A stretch of DNA of 64,000 nt from the NCBI GenBank assembly GCA_002393575.1, contig DGSN01000067.1, positions 7,136 through 71,135 on the forward strand, written 5' to 3'. The notes below the pieces were generated by a model, which worked only from the letters and a program-made list of their open reading frames with translations, made no database searches and was not told the origin of the DNA. Numbering within the stretch: position 1 is the first letter of the stretch; each line of letters starts with the position of its first letter. Source of the DNA: Prevotellaceae bacterium UBA4361. GTDB lineage: Bacteria > Bacteroidota > Bacteroidia > Bacteroidales > Bacteroidaceae. This document shows positions 8,632-16,488 of the stretch, piece by piece. Both the position numbers and the translations under genes were made by a program.

Positions 8632-9219
8632 ATGAACAAGTACTTAAAAAACTTCAAGAACGGTGTCATCGACGAGAACCCAACCTTCGTGCTTCTCCTC
8701 GGTATGTGTCCAACACTTGGAACGACATCCTCCGCTTTCAACGGACTTTCTATGGGACTTGCTACCACAGCGGTGCTAATCCTTTCCAACTTCCTCATCT
8801 CCCTCATCAAGAACCTTGTCCCCGACATGGTCCGCATCCCGTCCTACATCGTGGTCATCGCATCCCTCGTCACCATCCTTCAGATGGTCATCAAGGCATA
8901 CGCACCCGAAGTTGACAAGTCACTCGGACTCTTCATCCCGCTCATCGTCGTCAACTGCATCATCCTCGGACGTGCAGAGGCATTCGCAGCCAAGAACGGA
9001 CCCGTTGAGTCCATCTTCGACGGCATCGGCATCGGCATCGGTTTCTCGCTCGCACTCACCCTTCTCGGTGCAGTACGCGAATTCCTCGGAGCAGGAGCCA
9101 TCTTCGGCATCACACTCCAGGGCGAGAACTACGGAATGCTTCTCTTCGTACTCGCACCAGGTGCCTTCCTCGCACTCGGCTACCTCATCGCCATTGTCAA
9201 TAAATTAAGGAGCAAATAA
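8632..9219 (+). CDS. rnfE: Rnf complex subunit E
   Basis: A 195-residue integral membrane protein with six predicted helices, homologous to RnfA and arranged in inverted topology to it. Family features: KNGVIDENPTFVLLLGMCPTLG at the N-terminus and VNCIILGRAEAFA mid-protein, with the Cys residues that bind the intramembrane iron-sulfur cluster. An AAGGAG-like site precedes the ATG. Confidence 0.96.
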   Translation: MNKYLKNFKNGVIDENPTFVLLLGMCPTLGTTSSAFNGLSMGLATTAVLILSNFLISLIKNLVPDMVRIPSYIVVIASLVTILQMVIKAYAPEVDKSLGLFIPLIVVNCIILGRAEAFAAKNGPVESIFDGIGIGIGFSLALTLLGAVREFLGAGAIFGITLQGENYGMLLFVLAPGAFLALGYLIAIVNKLRSK

Positions 9220-9431
9220 AGTGAAAAGTGAAAAGTGAAAAATCGTAATTAAGTACAAAGAACAAAGAACAAAGTACAAAGAACAAAGAACAAAGAACAA
9301 AGAACAAAGAACATTTGTACGTTGTAAATTGTACCTTGTACTTCTCGGAATTTGTACGTTGTAAATTGTACCTTGTACTTCTCTTCACGCTTCACGTTAA
9401 ATCGCTTCACGTTAAAAAAAACATCGTTTTT
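9220..9431 (+). repeat. Low-complexity repeats between rnfE and rnfA
   Basis: GTGAAAA and ACAAAGA oligomers (9220-9312) are followed by two identical 33-bp copies (9314-9346 and 9351-9383) beginning TTTGTACGTTGTAAATTG, then CTTCACGCTTCACGTT. The frame is open across it, giving an artificial 39-residue extension of RnfA. Confidence 0.7.
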
Positions 9432-10034
9432 ATGGAATACGTACTCATATTTATCACAGCCATATTCGTTAACAACATAGTCCTGTCGCAGTTCCTCGGC
9501 ATCTGTCCGTTCCTCGGCGTGTCGAAGAAAGTGTCAACCGCATCAGGCATGGGACTGGCCGTCACCTTCGTGCTGACCTTAGCCACCATCGTCACCTACC
9601 TCATTCAGAAGTTCGTGCTCGACCCTAACGGACTGGCATACCTCCAAACCATTGCGTTCATCCTCGTCATCGCAGCACTCGTGCAGATGGTGGAAATCAT
9701 CCTCAAGAAGGTGTCGCCAAGCCTCTACCAGGCGCTCGGCGTGTTCCTTCCACTCATCACCACCAACTGCTGCATCCTCGGTGTCGCCATCCTCGTCATC
9801 CAGAAGGACTACAACCTCTTGCAAGGCGTGGTCTATGCCGTTTCCACAGCCCTCGGCTTCTTCCTCGCAATGGTCATCTTCGCAGGACTTCGCGAACAGC
9901 TTGCCATGACGAAAGTGCCAAAGGCAATGAACGGAATGCCTATCGCACTCATCACCGCAGCACTCCTTTCTATGGCATTCATGGGATTCAGCGGAGTGGA
10001 TGGTGGATTGAAAATCCTCTTCGGACTCGACTAA
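9432..10034 (+). CDS. rnfA: Rnf complex subunit A
   Basis: A 200-residue six-helix membrane subunit that pairs with RnfE. The protein starts MEYVLIFITAIFVNNIVLSQ, the usual RnfA N-terminus, with the cluster-ligand cysteines in QFLGICPFLG and TTNCCILGVAI. The start is placed at this Met, since the upstream open frame is translated repeat DNA. Last gene of the rnf operon, followed by a strong terminator. Confidence 0.96.
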   Translation: MEYVLIFITAIFVNNIVLSQFLGICPFLGVSKKVSTASGMGLAVTFVLTLATIVTYLIQKFVLDPNGLAYLQTIAFILVIAALVQMVEIILKKVSPSLYQALGVFLPLITTNCCILGVAILVIQKDYNLLQGVVYAVSTALGFFLAMVIFAGLREQLAMTKVPKAMNGMPIALITAALLSMAFMGFSGVDGGLKILFGLD

Positions 10035-10061
10035 TCAGAAATCATCTTTATCATCAAAAAG

Positions 10062-10096
10062 AGGTGCTCTAATATCAAGTTAGAGCACCTTTTTTA
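10062..10096. terminator. Bidirectional terminator after rnfA
   Basis: Perfect arms AGGTGCTCTAA (10062-10072) and TTAGAGCACCT (10080-10090), then TTTTTTA; on the other strand the hairpin is followed by CTTTTTG. It serves both rnfA and the convergent nucleotidyltransferase gene. Confidence 0.85.
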
Positions 10097-10126
10097 TTGC
10101 TATGTTTGTTTTCTTGCTTCTCGTCA

Positions 10127-10864
10127 CTACATATTCGAATTGAGGAAGGCTTCGGCAGCGTGGAGCGTGTCGAGTTTTCCCACATCGACCAAAGGCATGT
10201 TCTTTTCGACTCCCATGATGCGATGGGTAGCACAAGCCTGTAGGTAGAAGTCGATGATAGAGAATCGGTCTCCCCATGCGTCCATGTCGGGCAGCAGGGA
10301 GGGAGAAAAGATGTGGATGCCAGAAAAAGCCAGTCTGCGATAGGCTCCCGCATTGGCTCTTACTTCGTCGAAGGGGGTTTTCACTTCTCCCGTCTTGATG
10401 TTCGTCCACCCGACCAGTTCGTCCTTGTCGTTGAAGAGGAGGTAGCGTTGCGTGTCGCGCTGGCTCACCAGCAGGACGGCTTCGGCTTGGTGGGCATACT
10501 GGCGATAGAACGCCTGTAGGTCGAGGTGGTGGAGGATGTCCACATTGTGAACGAGGAAGGGCGAGTCGTCGGAAAACAGTCGTCCCGCCTTTTTGATGGC
10601 TCCGCCCGTTTCGAGGAGTTGTGCGCTCTCGTCGCTGATATGGATGGTGATGCCGAAATGATGCTTTTCCTGAAGGAAATCGACAATCTGTTGTGCGAAG
10701 TGATGCACATTGACGACGGCTTCATCGCATCCGTTGGCAATGAGTCGCTTGATGAGTATTTCGATGAGGGGCGTTCCCAAAACGGGTATCAACGCCTTGG
10801 GTGTTGTATCGGTGAGGGGTTTGAGACGAGTGCCTAAACCTGCGGCTAAGATAAAGGATTTCAT
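10127..10864 (-). CDS. Sugar-1-phosphate nucleotidyltransferase, MurU-like
   Basis: A 245-residue nucleotidyltransferase with the N-terminal signature FILAAGLGTRLKPLTDTTPKAL (G-x-G-T-R and Pro-Lys), an ETGGAIKKAG loop near residue 95 and the metal site HNVDILHHLD near residue 110. It joins a nucleotide to a sugar-1-phosphate. The upstream gene on the same strand is an AmgK-like kinase, and AmgK-MurU pairs make UDP-MurNAc in peptidoglycan recycling, so MurNAc-1-phosphate uridylyltransferase is the best inference; a mannose-1-phosphate enzyme cannot be excluded. The start is the Met before KSFILAAG; the 21-residue upstream extension is GC-rich repeat. Confidence 0.85.
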   Translation of the reverse strand: MKSFILAAGLGTRLKPLTDTTPKALIPVLGTPLIEILIKRLIANGCDEAVVNVHHFAQQIVDFLQEKHHFGITIHISDESAQLLETGGAIKKAGRLFSDDSPFLVHNVDILHHLDLQAFYRQYAHQAEAVLLVSQRDTQRYLLFNDKDELVGWTNIKTGEVKTPFDEVRANAGAYRRLAFSGIHIFSPSLLPDMDAWGDRFSIIDFYLQACATHRIMGVEKNMPLVDVGKLDTLHAAEAFLNSNM

Positions 10865-10869
10865 GTGTG

Positions 10870-11020
10870 TTAGTGTTGGACCCACCCTACCCTCCCTGTG
10901 AGGGAGAGGGTATTGGACCCACCCCAACCCTCCCTGTGAGGGAGGGGGTAGTCACCCCTTGGGGAGGTTGGTGAGGGAGGGAGGTATCTATTCCCGCCCT
11001 CACAGGGAGGGTTAGGGAGG
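10870..11020 (+). repeat. GC-rich CCCTCCCTGTGAGGGAGGG palindromes
   Basis: Three to four copies of a GC-rich palindrome with CCCACCC flanks, in both orientations, between the kinase fusion and the nucleotidyltransferase gene. Shorter relatives occur near 13680, 14100, 17660, 25250, 29090 and 37680. They may fold strongly in the mRNA and partly separate the two cistrons. Confidence 0.7.
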
Positions 11021-11022
11021 GT

Positions 11023-12471
11023 CTATTTTTTACTTAATACTTTGTCGATATGCTGTTCGCGATGGTGGAGGCGCACTTCGATGCCGAATTTGTTGTGAAT
11101 GTGCTCTGCTACGTGTTGTGCGGAATAGACGCTGCGGTGCTGACCGCCTGTGCAACCGAAGGAGAGCATGAGATGGGTGAAGCCTCGGTCGATGTATCGC
11201 TGGACATGGAAATCGACTAACTGATAGACGGACTGGAGGAAACGGAGGATTTCACCGTCTTCCTCCAAGAACTGGATGACGGGCTGGTCGAGTCCTGTGA
11301 GTTGCTTGTACTGATCATAGCGCCCTGGGTTGTGTGTGCTCCTACAGTCGAACACGTAACCGCCACCGTTGCCACTCTCGTCTTCGGGAATGCCTTTCTT
11401 ATAGGAAAAACTATAGACGGTGACGACGAGGGAGCTCTCCTGCGAGGGGAGTGACGGACTCTTCTGACTTGCCTGTGAGATGAGGGTTTGGGCAACGTCC
11501 TTCAGGTAGGGGTATGCGTCGCAACTGCCATTCTGAAGACATTGGGAAAGGTTCTGCAATGCCTGTGGGATGCTGTTGATGAAATGCGTTTTCCGTTCCC
11601 AGAGTCCACGGAATCCGTATGCGCCCAACACTTGGAGTGTGCGGAAAAGGACGAAGAGTTGCAATTTCTGCATGAAGTCGGCACGGTCGATGCGGATGTA
11701 CTGCTGTGCGGATGCGATGTACTCGTCGATGAGCGACTGTCGCAGGGCATCGGAATACTGGGCTGATGCCTGCCAGAGGAAGGAGGCAACGTCGTAGTAA
11801 ATCGGTCCGCGCCGTCCACCCTGAAAGTCGATGTAGAAGGGAACTCCTTCTTTGAGCATCACATTGCGTGCCTGGAAATCGCGATACATGAATCCGACTT
11901 CTTTCACTGCCAACAAATCGGCTGCCAGGCGTCGGAAGTCGTTTTCAAGACGTATCTCATGGAATTCCACGCCTGTCAGTTTCAGGTAGCAATACTTGAA
12001 ATAGTTGAGGTCGAACATCACGCTCATCTCGTCCATCTGCTTGAGCGGGTAGCAATGATCATACACTTCGCTGGAAGCACATTCGAACTGGAAGCGAGGC
12101 AGGTCGGAAACTACTCGGCGCAGCATCGTCTGTTCTTCTTCGTTATAATCACCTCCTGACTCCCGTCCACTACGAATGAAGTGGAATAGCGACGTGCTGC
12201 CAAGATCTTCTTGCAGATAGCAGATGGCATCGTCGGAAATGGCATGGACGGCTGGCACGGGTAATTGACGCGCTGCGAATAGGCGAGCCAATAAGCAGAA
12301 GGACTGGTTTTCCTCTTTCGAGGTGCCATACACGCCAATCATCGTCGTGCCGTCCTCTTCCTTGATGCGGAAATAGACGCGGTTGCTTCCAGCACCAGGC
12401 AAGCGCTCGATGCTCTGAGGGGTTTTCCCGAATGTTTCTTGATAGAGGGTTATGATTCTTTCCTGTTCCAT
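11023..12471 (-). CDS. AmgK-like sugar kinase fused to a RapZ C-terminal domain
   Basis: A 482-residue two-domain protein. Residues 1-~320 form an aminoglycoside-phosphotransferase-fold kinase with the catalytic loop YRDFQARNVM near residue 197 and metal loop YIDFQGGRRGPIYYD, close in pattern to the MurNAc/GlcNAc anomeric kinase AmgK. After a Ser-rich linker, residues ~348-482 match the RapZ C-terminal domain: GGYVFDCRSTHNPG, LTGLDQPV and the hallmark FGCTGGQHRSV. In E. coli that domain binds small RNAs and senses glucosamine-6-phosphate. The 5' end overlaps the permease gene by 22 bp. Kinase plus MurU-like neighbour suggests cell-wall sugar salvage (inference). The RapZ N-terminal P-loop domain is absent. 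Confidence 0.88.
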   Translation of the reverse strand: MEQERIITLYQETFGKTPQSIERLPGAGSNRVYFRIKEEDGTTMIGVYGTSKEENQSFCLLARLFAARQLPVPAVHAISDDAICYLQEDLGSTSLFHFIRSGRESGGDYNEEEQTMLRRVVSDLPRFQFECASSEVYDHCYPLKQMDEMSVMFDLNYFKYCYLKLTGVEFHEIRLENDFRRLAADLLAVKEVGFMYRDFQARNVMLKEGVPFYIDFQGGRRGPIYYDVASFLWQASAQYSDALRQSLIDEYIASAQQYIRIDRADFMQKLQLFVLFRTLQVLGAYGFRGLWERKTHFINSIPQALQNLSQCLQNGSCDAYPYLKDVAQTLISQASQKSPSLPSQESSLVVTVYSFSYKKGIPEDESGNGGGYVFDCRSTHNPGRYDQYKQLTGLDQPVIQFLEEDGEILRFLQSVYQLVDFHVQRYIDRGFTHLMLSFGCTGGQHRSVYSAQHVAEHIHNKFGIEVRLHHREQHIDKVLSKK

Positions 12472-13652
12472 ATAGACAGTACTTTACGTTTGACAGCAAT
12501 GATATTGAAGATTGAAACGAGCAGAAAAAGCGCAATGCCGATGGCTGCTGCGTACCACAGGGTCGGTATCTCTAACTGAGGGAAGAAGGTCTGGAACTGG
12601 TGCAGATAAATGGACCGCACCACATAGAGCAATGCCAGCGCCAAGAGAAGCACGAGGAGGTTGAGCGCAACGGTGAGCCATTGGTAAGGGCGAGACACCT
12701 TCGCTGGGCTATAGCCCAGGATGAGAAGGTTCTCCAATTTGGTATTGTTCTTTTCCACGAGCAGATAGATGCTCAGCATGAGGATATAGAATGCCAACAG
12801 ACTGATAATCAATCCTATCGCCATGACGATTGCAACGACGACCCGAAGGATGAAGGTGGTTTTGGAGGCATCGAGCTTGCTCTCGTCGGTGACATAGTTG
12901 TTTTCCTGCAAATACGAGGTGATGTGCTCGTCCGTAGGGTTGTTCACTTGCAGGATGAGTCGTGTGGGTTCGGTTTCTTTCTTGTTGGCATATTTCTTGT
13001 TTGCCCATGTCATGAAATTCTCTGGCACAAGGATGGTGTTGAGCCGATTGCTGAATCCGACGATTCTGCCCTCGTATTCGTCGTTCTGCTCCTGTCCACG
13101 AATGGTAATCTTCAGTTTCATGGCTCCCAACACGCCTTCGGAGAGTTTCGGGATGTTTCTGCTCTGGGCGAATCCGAAATTGTAGAGGTCGAGATAGTTG
13201 CGAGGAAGGATAATCGGTATCATCTTGTCGCCTTCCTCATACGCCCAGTCGTCGGTTTTCAAATCGACAAACTCGTCGGGAACGGACTCGAAAAACATCT
13301 CTGTGGAGAACTTGGCAAAGCCCTCTACGTCGAAGCGAGCACTGACATCGAAAGCAGAAGGTGTGAAGGAGCCGATTTTCTCGACGAATTTCTGCTTCTT
13401 CAAGTCTTTGATTTCTGATTTGGTGAATACATTGGTTTGTCCTGTTATCGTTGTCACCACGCCAATTTGCTTGTTGACAATGAGATAGTCGTCTTTCATG
13501 AAACTATCTTCTCCATCATAAACGGATTGCATATCGACATAGAACTGAACACCCAGCAGGACAATCAACATGCCTACCAGGTTGGCAAAAAAGAATCCTG
13601 CAAACTGGGGCACACTAATATGCTGACGAAGCAACTTCCAAACTAATTTCAT
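12450..13652 (-). CDS. FtsX/MacB-like ABC transporter permease
   Basis: A 400-residue membrane protein with the FtsX/MacB layout: one helix at residues ~17-39, a large extracytoplasmic domain (~40-275), then three helices at about 278-305, 325-352 and 375-393, with a GYSPAKVSRPYQWL coupling segment before the last pair. Such permeases often transmit ATPase motion to periplasmic partners instead of moving a solute through a channel. Its ATPase is probably the next upstream gene on the same strand, 477 bp away across a repeat. The 3' end overlaps the kinase-RapZ gene by 22 bp, which implies translational coupling. Confidence 0.75.
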   Translation of the reverse strand: MKLVWKLLRQHISVPQFAGFFFANLVGMLIVLLGVQFYVDMQSVYDGEDSFMKDDYLIVNKQIGVVTTITGQTNVFTKSEIKDLKKQKFVEKIGSFTPSAFDVSARFDVEGFAKFSTEMFFESVPDEFVDLKTDDWAYEEGDKMIPIILPRNYLDLYNFGFAQSRNIPKLSEGVLGAMKLKITIRGQEQNDEYEGRIVGFSNRLNTILVPENFMTWANKKYANKKETEPTRLILQVNNPTDEHITSYLQENNYVTDESKLDASKTTFILRVVVAIVMAIGLIISLLAFYILMLSIYLLVEKNNTKLENLLILGYSPAKVSRPYQWLTVALNLLVLLLALALLYVVRSIYLHQFQTFFPQLEIPTLWYAAAIGIALFLLVSIFNIIAVKRKVLSIWNRKES

Positions 13653-13676
13653 AAAAAAATATTTTTATAAGGAAGA

Positions 13677-13800
13677 CCCACCCCCTGCCTGTGAGGGAGG
13701 GAGATGGAACCCTCCACGTAACTATTCTGCGAATCTTCTTTTTGAGTCGCCTACGGCGAGAAATCAATCAAATCTTAATCAAATCAAACAAATCCTTAAA
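13677..13800 (-). repeat. GC-rich palindrome plus half copy of the GTAACTATTC element
   Basis: 13677-13715 is a CCCACCCCCTGCCTGTGAGGGAGGG palindrome. 13718-13795 matches the right half of the 174-bp element at 3467-3640 in inverse orientation: GTAACTATTCTGCGAAT, CTTTTTGAGTCGCC, CGGCGAGAAAT and AAATCAAACAAATCC occur in the same order. Confidence 0.65.
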
Positions 13801-13805
13801 GCAAA

Positions 13806-14078
13806 ATGATAGATTTAGTAATCATTAAAAAATAAGTTGGTACAATTATATTAAGGATAGAAACCACGAATTGCACGAATTAAACGAACCTTCAGCTCGG
13901 CGTAGCCAATTTTCAGTCTTTAATTTTATCGAATTTCTCTAATTTAAAAATGCAAGCATTTTTTTGTTCGTGAAATTTGGTTCAATAATAGTTTTAAGAA
14001 TAATTAGTGAAAATTCGAGTAATTCGTGGTTATTTCCTAAAGAATTATGTCATTAATACCAAGTTATCATCCGGATGG
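13806..14078 (-). repeat. AACTTGGTA-type element, copy 4, with AACCACGAATT cargo
   Basis: In inverse orientation the outer ends match the family (TAATCATTAAAAAATAAGTTGGTAC at one side, split over 13819-13843, and TTTCCTAAAG, ATACCAAGTTAT at the other). The inner part differs from copies 1-3: an inverted repeat GAAACCACGAATTGCACGAA ... TTCGAGTAATTCGTGGTTAT, with the same cargo as at 30.8 kb. The element separates the ABC ATPase from its permease. Confidence 0.75.
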
Positions 14079-14129
14079 TTATTTCTCTCCCCTCACAGGG
14101 GAGCAGGAGGGGTCTTCACTTTTAACTTA

Positions 14130-14774
14130 TCACAGTCTTAGCTCTGAATCGTAAGGCAGTGGCATACGTTTGCCGATGCTTGTTGCCACTAATCCAGCGC
14201 CTTGACGCTTCACTTCCTCCATCAGCAACTCCGACATGATTTGACTGTTGGAGTCGTCTAGGTGGCTGATGGGTTCATCGACAAAGAGGAAGTCGAACGG
14301 TTGACAGAGTGAACGGATGAGCGCAACACGCTGCTGCTGACCAAACGACATGTGCCCAACGAGGACGTTCTTCTTGTCGTCGATGCCCAGACGGTCGAAC
14401 CATTCCTCTATCTGTTTCCGTTTCTGAAATCCCGTGAGCTTATTTTTCAGTTGCACGTTCTCCAGGGCGGTCAGTTCGGGAAAGAGCCGCAGTTCCTGCC
14501 ATAGCAAAGAAAGGTGTTTCTTTCGGATTTCCACCCATGCTTTCACATTCAGTGTACGTATGTTCTGCTGGTCGAAGAAAATGCGTCCCTGATAGTCTTT
14601 TCTGTAGCCATACACATAGCTGCACAACGAGGATTTGCCTGTTCCCGAATTAGCCTCAACGAGATAGAGCTTGTTCTTCTCGAACGACAAATCCTTGAGC
14701 CAAACATCACTCATGATGTCTGCCCTTTGTGCAAAGACTTCGGGTATGGCTGCCTTGAGATTGATACTTTCCAT
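14130..14774 (-). CDS. ABC transporter ATPase with non-canonical motifs
   Basis: A 214-residue ABC ATPase of the FtsE/LolD/MacB size class. Walker A reads EANSGTGKSS, with Ala in place of the first Gly; Q-loop WQELRLFPELTALENV; signature SFGQQQR in place of LSGGQ; Walker B FDFLFVDEP is intact. The switch region reads LVATSIGKR and lacks the usual His of VTH, so hydrolysis may be slow or differently controlled (inference). The neighbouring FtsX-like permease is the likely partner. Compare the fully canonical FtsE at 37.7 kb. Confidence 0.82.
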   Translation of the reverse strand: MESINLKAAIPEVFAQRADIMSDVWLKDLSFEKNKLYLVEANSGTGKSSLCSYVYGYRKDYQGRIFFDQQNIRTLNVKAWVEIRKKHLSLLWQELRLFPELTALENVQLKNKLTGFQKRKQIEEWFDRLGIDDKKNVLVGHMSFGQQQRVALIRSLCQPFDFLFVDEPISHLDDSNSQIMSELLMEEVKRQGAGLVATSIGKRMPLPYDSELRL

Positions 14775-14784
14775 TTCTATTCAA

Positions 14785-15001
14785 TAATTCATTTGGCAAG
14801 CATTAAAAAATAAGTTGATACGTTTTTTTAGGAAAGAAATTAAAATAATTAGAATAATTTTTTCAGAAATAAATGTTTTTTTGTTTTAAACAACACCTAA
14901 TTTTTGGAGTAATTATGATAATTATTCTAATTTCTTTCCTAAAGAATCATGTCATTTATACCAAGTTATTATTTCATTGTTCCTAATTCATTTGGCAAGC
15001 A
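14785..15001 (-). repeat. AACTTGGTA-type element, copy 5, flanked by an 18-bp direct repeat
   Basis: The element (14803-14983) is a close inverse copy of copy 1, including the TGTTTTAAACAACACCTAATTT interior. It is bracketed by the identical 18 bases TAATTCATTTGGCAAGCA at 14785-14802 and 14984-15001. The right copy includes the stop codon and last codons of the adjacent DUF4836-like gene. Confidence 0.8.
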
Positions 15002-16469
15002 ACGAACGAAGCAGCGGCTGGCTCTTGTCCTTGCCAACGAGTTGGAATTCAAATTCTCCTATCTTGTTCGATTTCATCACGAGTCCTTCGAGTCGGTTCA
15101 AAGGGTTCTTGACGGCGATTCCTGCCAGGTCGAAATCCGACAAGGACAGATGGGTCAAATCTATATAGGTGAACATTTTTGTGCCTTCCATTTCCTTCAG
15201 ATAGGAAGGAACAGCCGCGTTGCTGGCTTGCTCCATCAGTTTTGTATCGAACGAGTTGTCTGAGGCGAAATAGAGGTTGCCATTCACCACGCCCCAATTC
15301 AACTCATAGTCGTCGGCTGAAATGCGGTATTGGTTCGTTCCCACCTTTTGCATGGCGATGTGATAGTCACGCATCGCTGTCTGCCAATCAGACACGTCTG
15401 CCAGGAAGTCCTCGCGCTGCACCTCTGCCATAGCCATCAGGCTGAACTTCCCGTCGAAAACAGGTTCTTTCGAACGGAGCAGGAATGTGACATCGCCATC
15501 GACTGCCTTCAGCATCTTCTCTATATCCACTGCACGCTCCACCATGAGGAGGTATTTCTTCATCATCTCGTTCTGCTTGAGCACACTCAGCAACCACTCT
15601 CCGTTGCATCCCACGGTGGACCAAAGGAAGCTGCCTTCTGCCCCATTGACATATTTTCCATGCACGGTGTGCATCTTCTTGTCGGCTTCGTCCATCAGTT
15701 TCTGGACTGTGGGGTTGTCGCTAAAGAGCTTTGCCGACATGGTCATCTTTCCATTTTCGAACTGGAACGACGAGCGCATTTCCACGTCGCCCGTTCGCAC
15801 CGTCTTGGGAAGCATATTCTGAATGAAGGATTCAGCGGCTGTTGGCAGTGCATTGGCTTTCGAGAACAAGCGGATGGCACCCTTCTCTGCTTCAATCTTC
15901 TCGAACTGTTCGGACTCCAAAAACTGTTTCTCCTTGTCCAACGAGAAGTATTGTGCCATCATCTGCTTCACCATTTTCTTTCCCTCTCCCTTGGTGGGCA
16001 GCAACAACAGGAATGTGCCTGAGTCGTAGGCAAATTGAATGTCTCCCAACAAGGCTCCCCACATTCTCCCATCCCTTTCCGTGGGCTTCGAGCAGAGTCC
16101 CTGTTTGCTCAAGAACTTGAACAAATCGTCAACATCGCCCTTGTCGCCCACTTTCAGTGCCAGCCCGTAACATTCGTTGGGAGTCTGGAACAGATACGCC
16201 GATTCCCTGAGGTCGAAGCCCAAGTTGCTCGGATTCTCGATGAAAGCGTTTACCTTGCGCTTTGCCGAACCCGTTGCCACAAGCCCAATCGTTTTTTTCA
16301 ACATATTGACAGCGGCTGAATTTGCCAAATCGGCATCGCTCGCCAACGCTGCCAAATCCACCGACATCACCATTCGGGCATTTTCGGGGATGACCGACTT
16401 GTATTCACCCTTTTCGCAAGAGGTGAATAGAATCAGCACCGACCATGTCAATAATATCCATTTTTTCAT
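14988..16469 (-). CDS. DUF4836-like lipoprotein
   Basis: A 493-residue predicted lipoprotein: MKKWILLTWSVLILFTSC is a signal peptide ending at a lipobox Cys near residue 18. The mature part begins with a PENARMVMSVDLAALA segment typical of the DUF4836 family (recognised from memory, moderate certainty) and is rich in alternating hydrophobic strands. Function is unknown; an outer-membrane or periplasmic location is likely. The start is the ATG at 16469 and not the in-frame TTG six bases upstream. Its 3' end borders a repeat whose flank duplicates its last 18 bases, and a triple hairpin array lies directly upstream. Confidence 0.8.
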   Translation of the reverse strand: MKKWILLTWSVLILFTSCEKGEYKSVIPENARMVMSVDLAALASDADLANSAAVNMLKKTIGLVATGSAKRKVNAFIENPSNLGFDLRESAYLFQTPNECYGLALKVGDKGDVDDLFKFLSKQGLCSKPTERDGRMWGALLGDIQFAYDSGTFLLLLPTKGEGKKMVKQMMAQYFSLDKEKQFLESEQFEKIEAEKGAIRLFSKANALPTAAESFIQNMLPKTVRTGDVEMRSSFQFENGKMTMSAKLFSDNPTVQKLMDEADKKMHTVHGKYVNGAEGSFLWSTVGCNGEWLLSVLKQNEMMKKYLLMVERAVDIEKMLKAVDGDVTFLLRSKEPVFDGKFSLMAMAEVQREDFLADVSDWQTAMRDYHIAMQKVGTNQYRISADDYELNWGVVNGNLYFASDNSFDTKLMEQASNAAVPSYLKEMEGTKMFTYIDLTHLSLSDFDLAGIAVKNPLNRLEGLVMKSNKIGEFEFQLVGKDKSQPLLRSLLAK

Positions 16470-16488
16470 GCTCAATCCGTTTTTTTTG

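Noticed and set aside
9315..9431. 39-residue N-terminal extension of RnfA
   Set aside because: Encoded by duplicated GTACGTTGTAAATTG repeats; RnfA proteins begin MEYxLIF.
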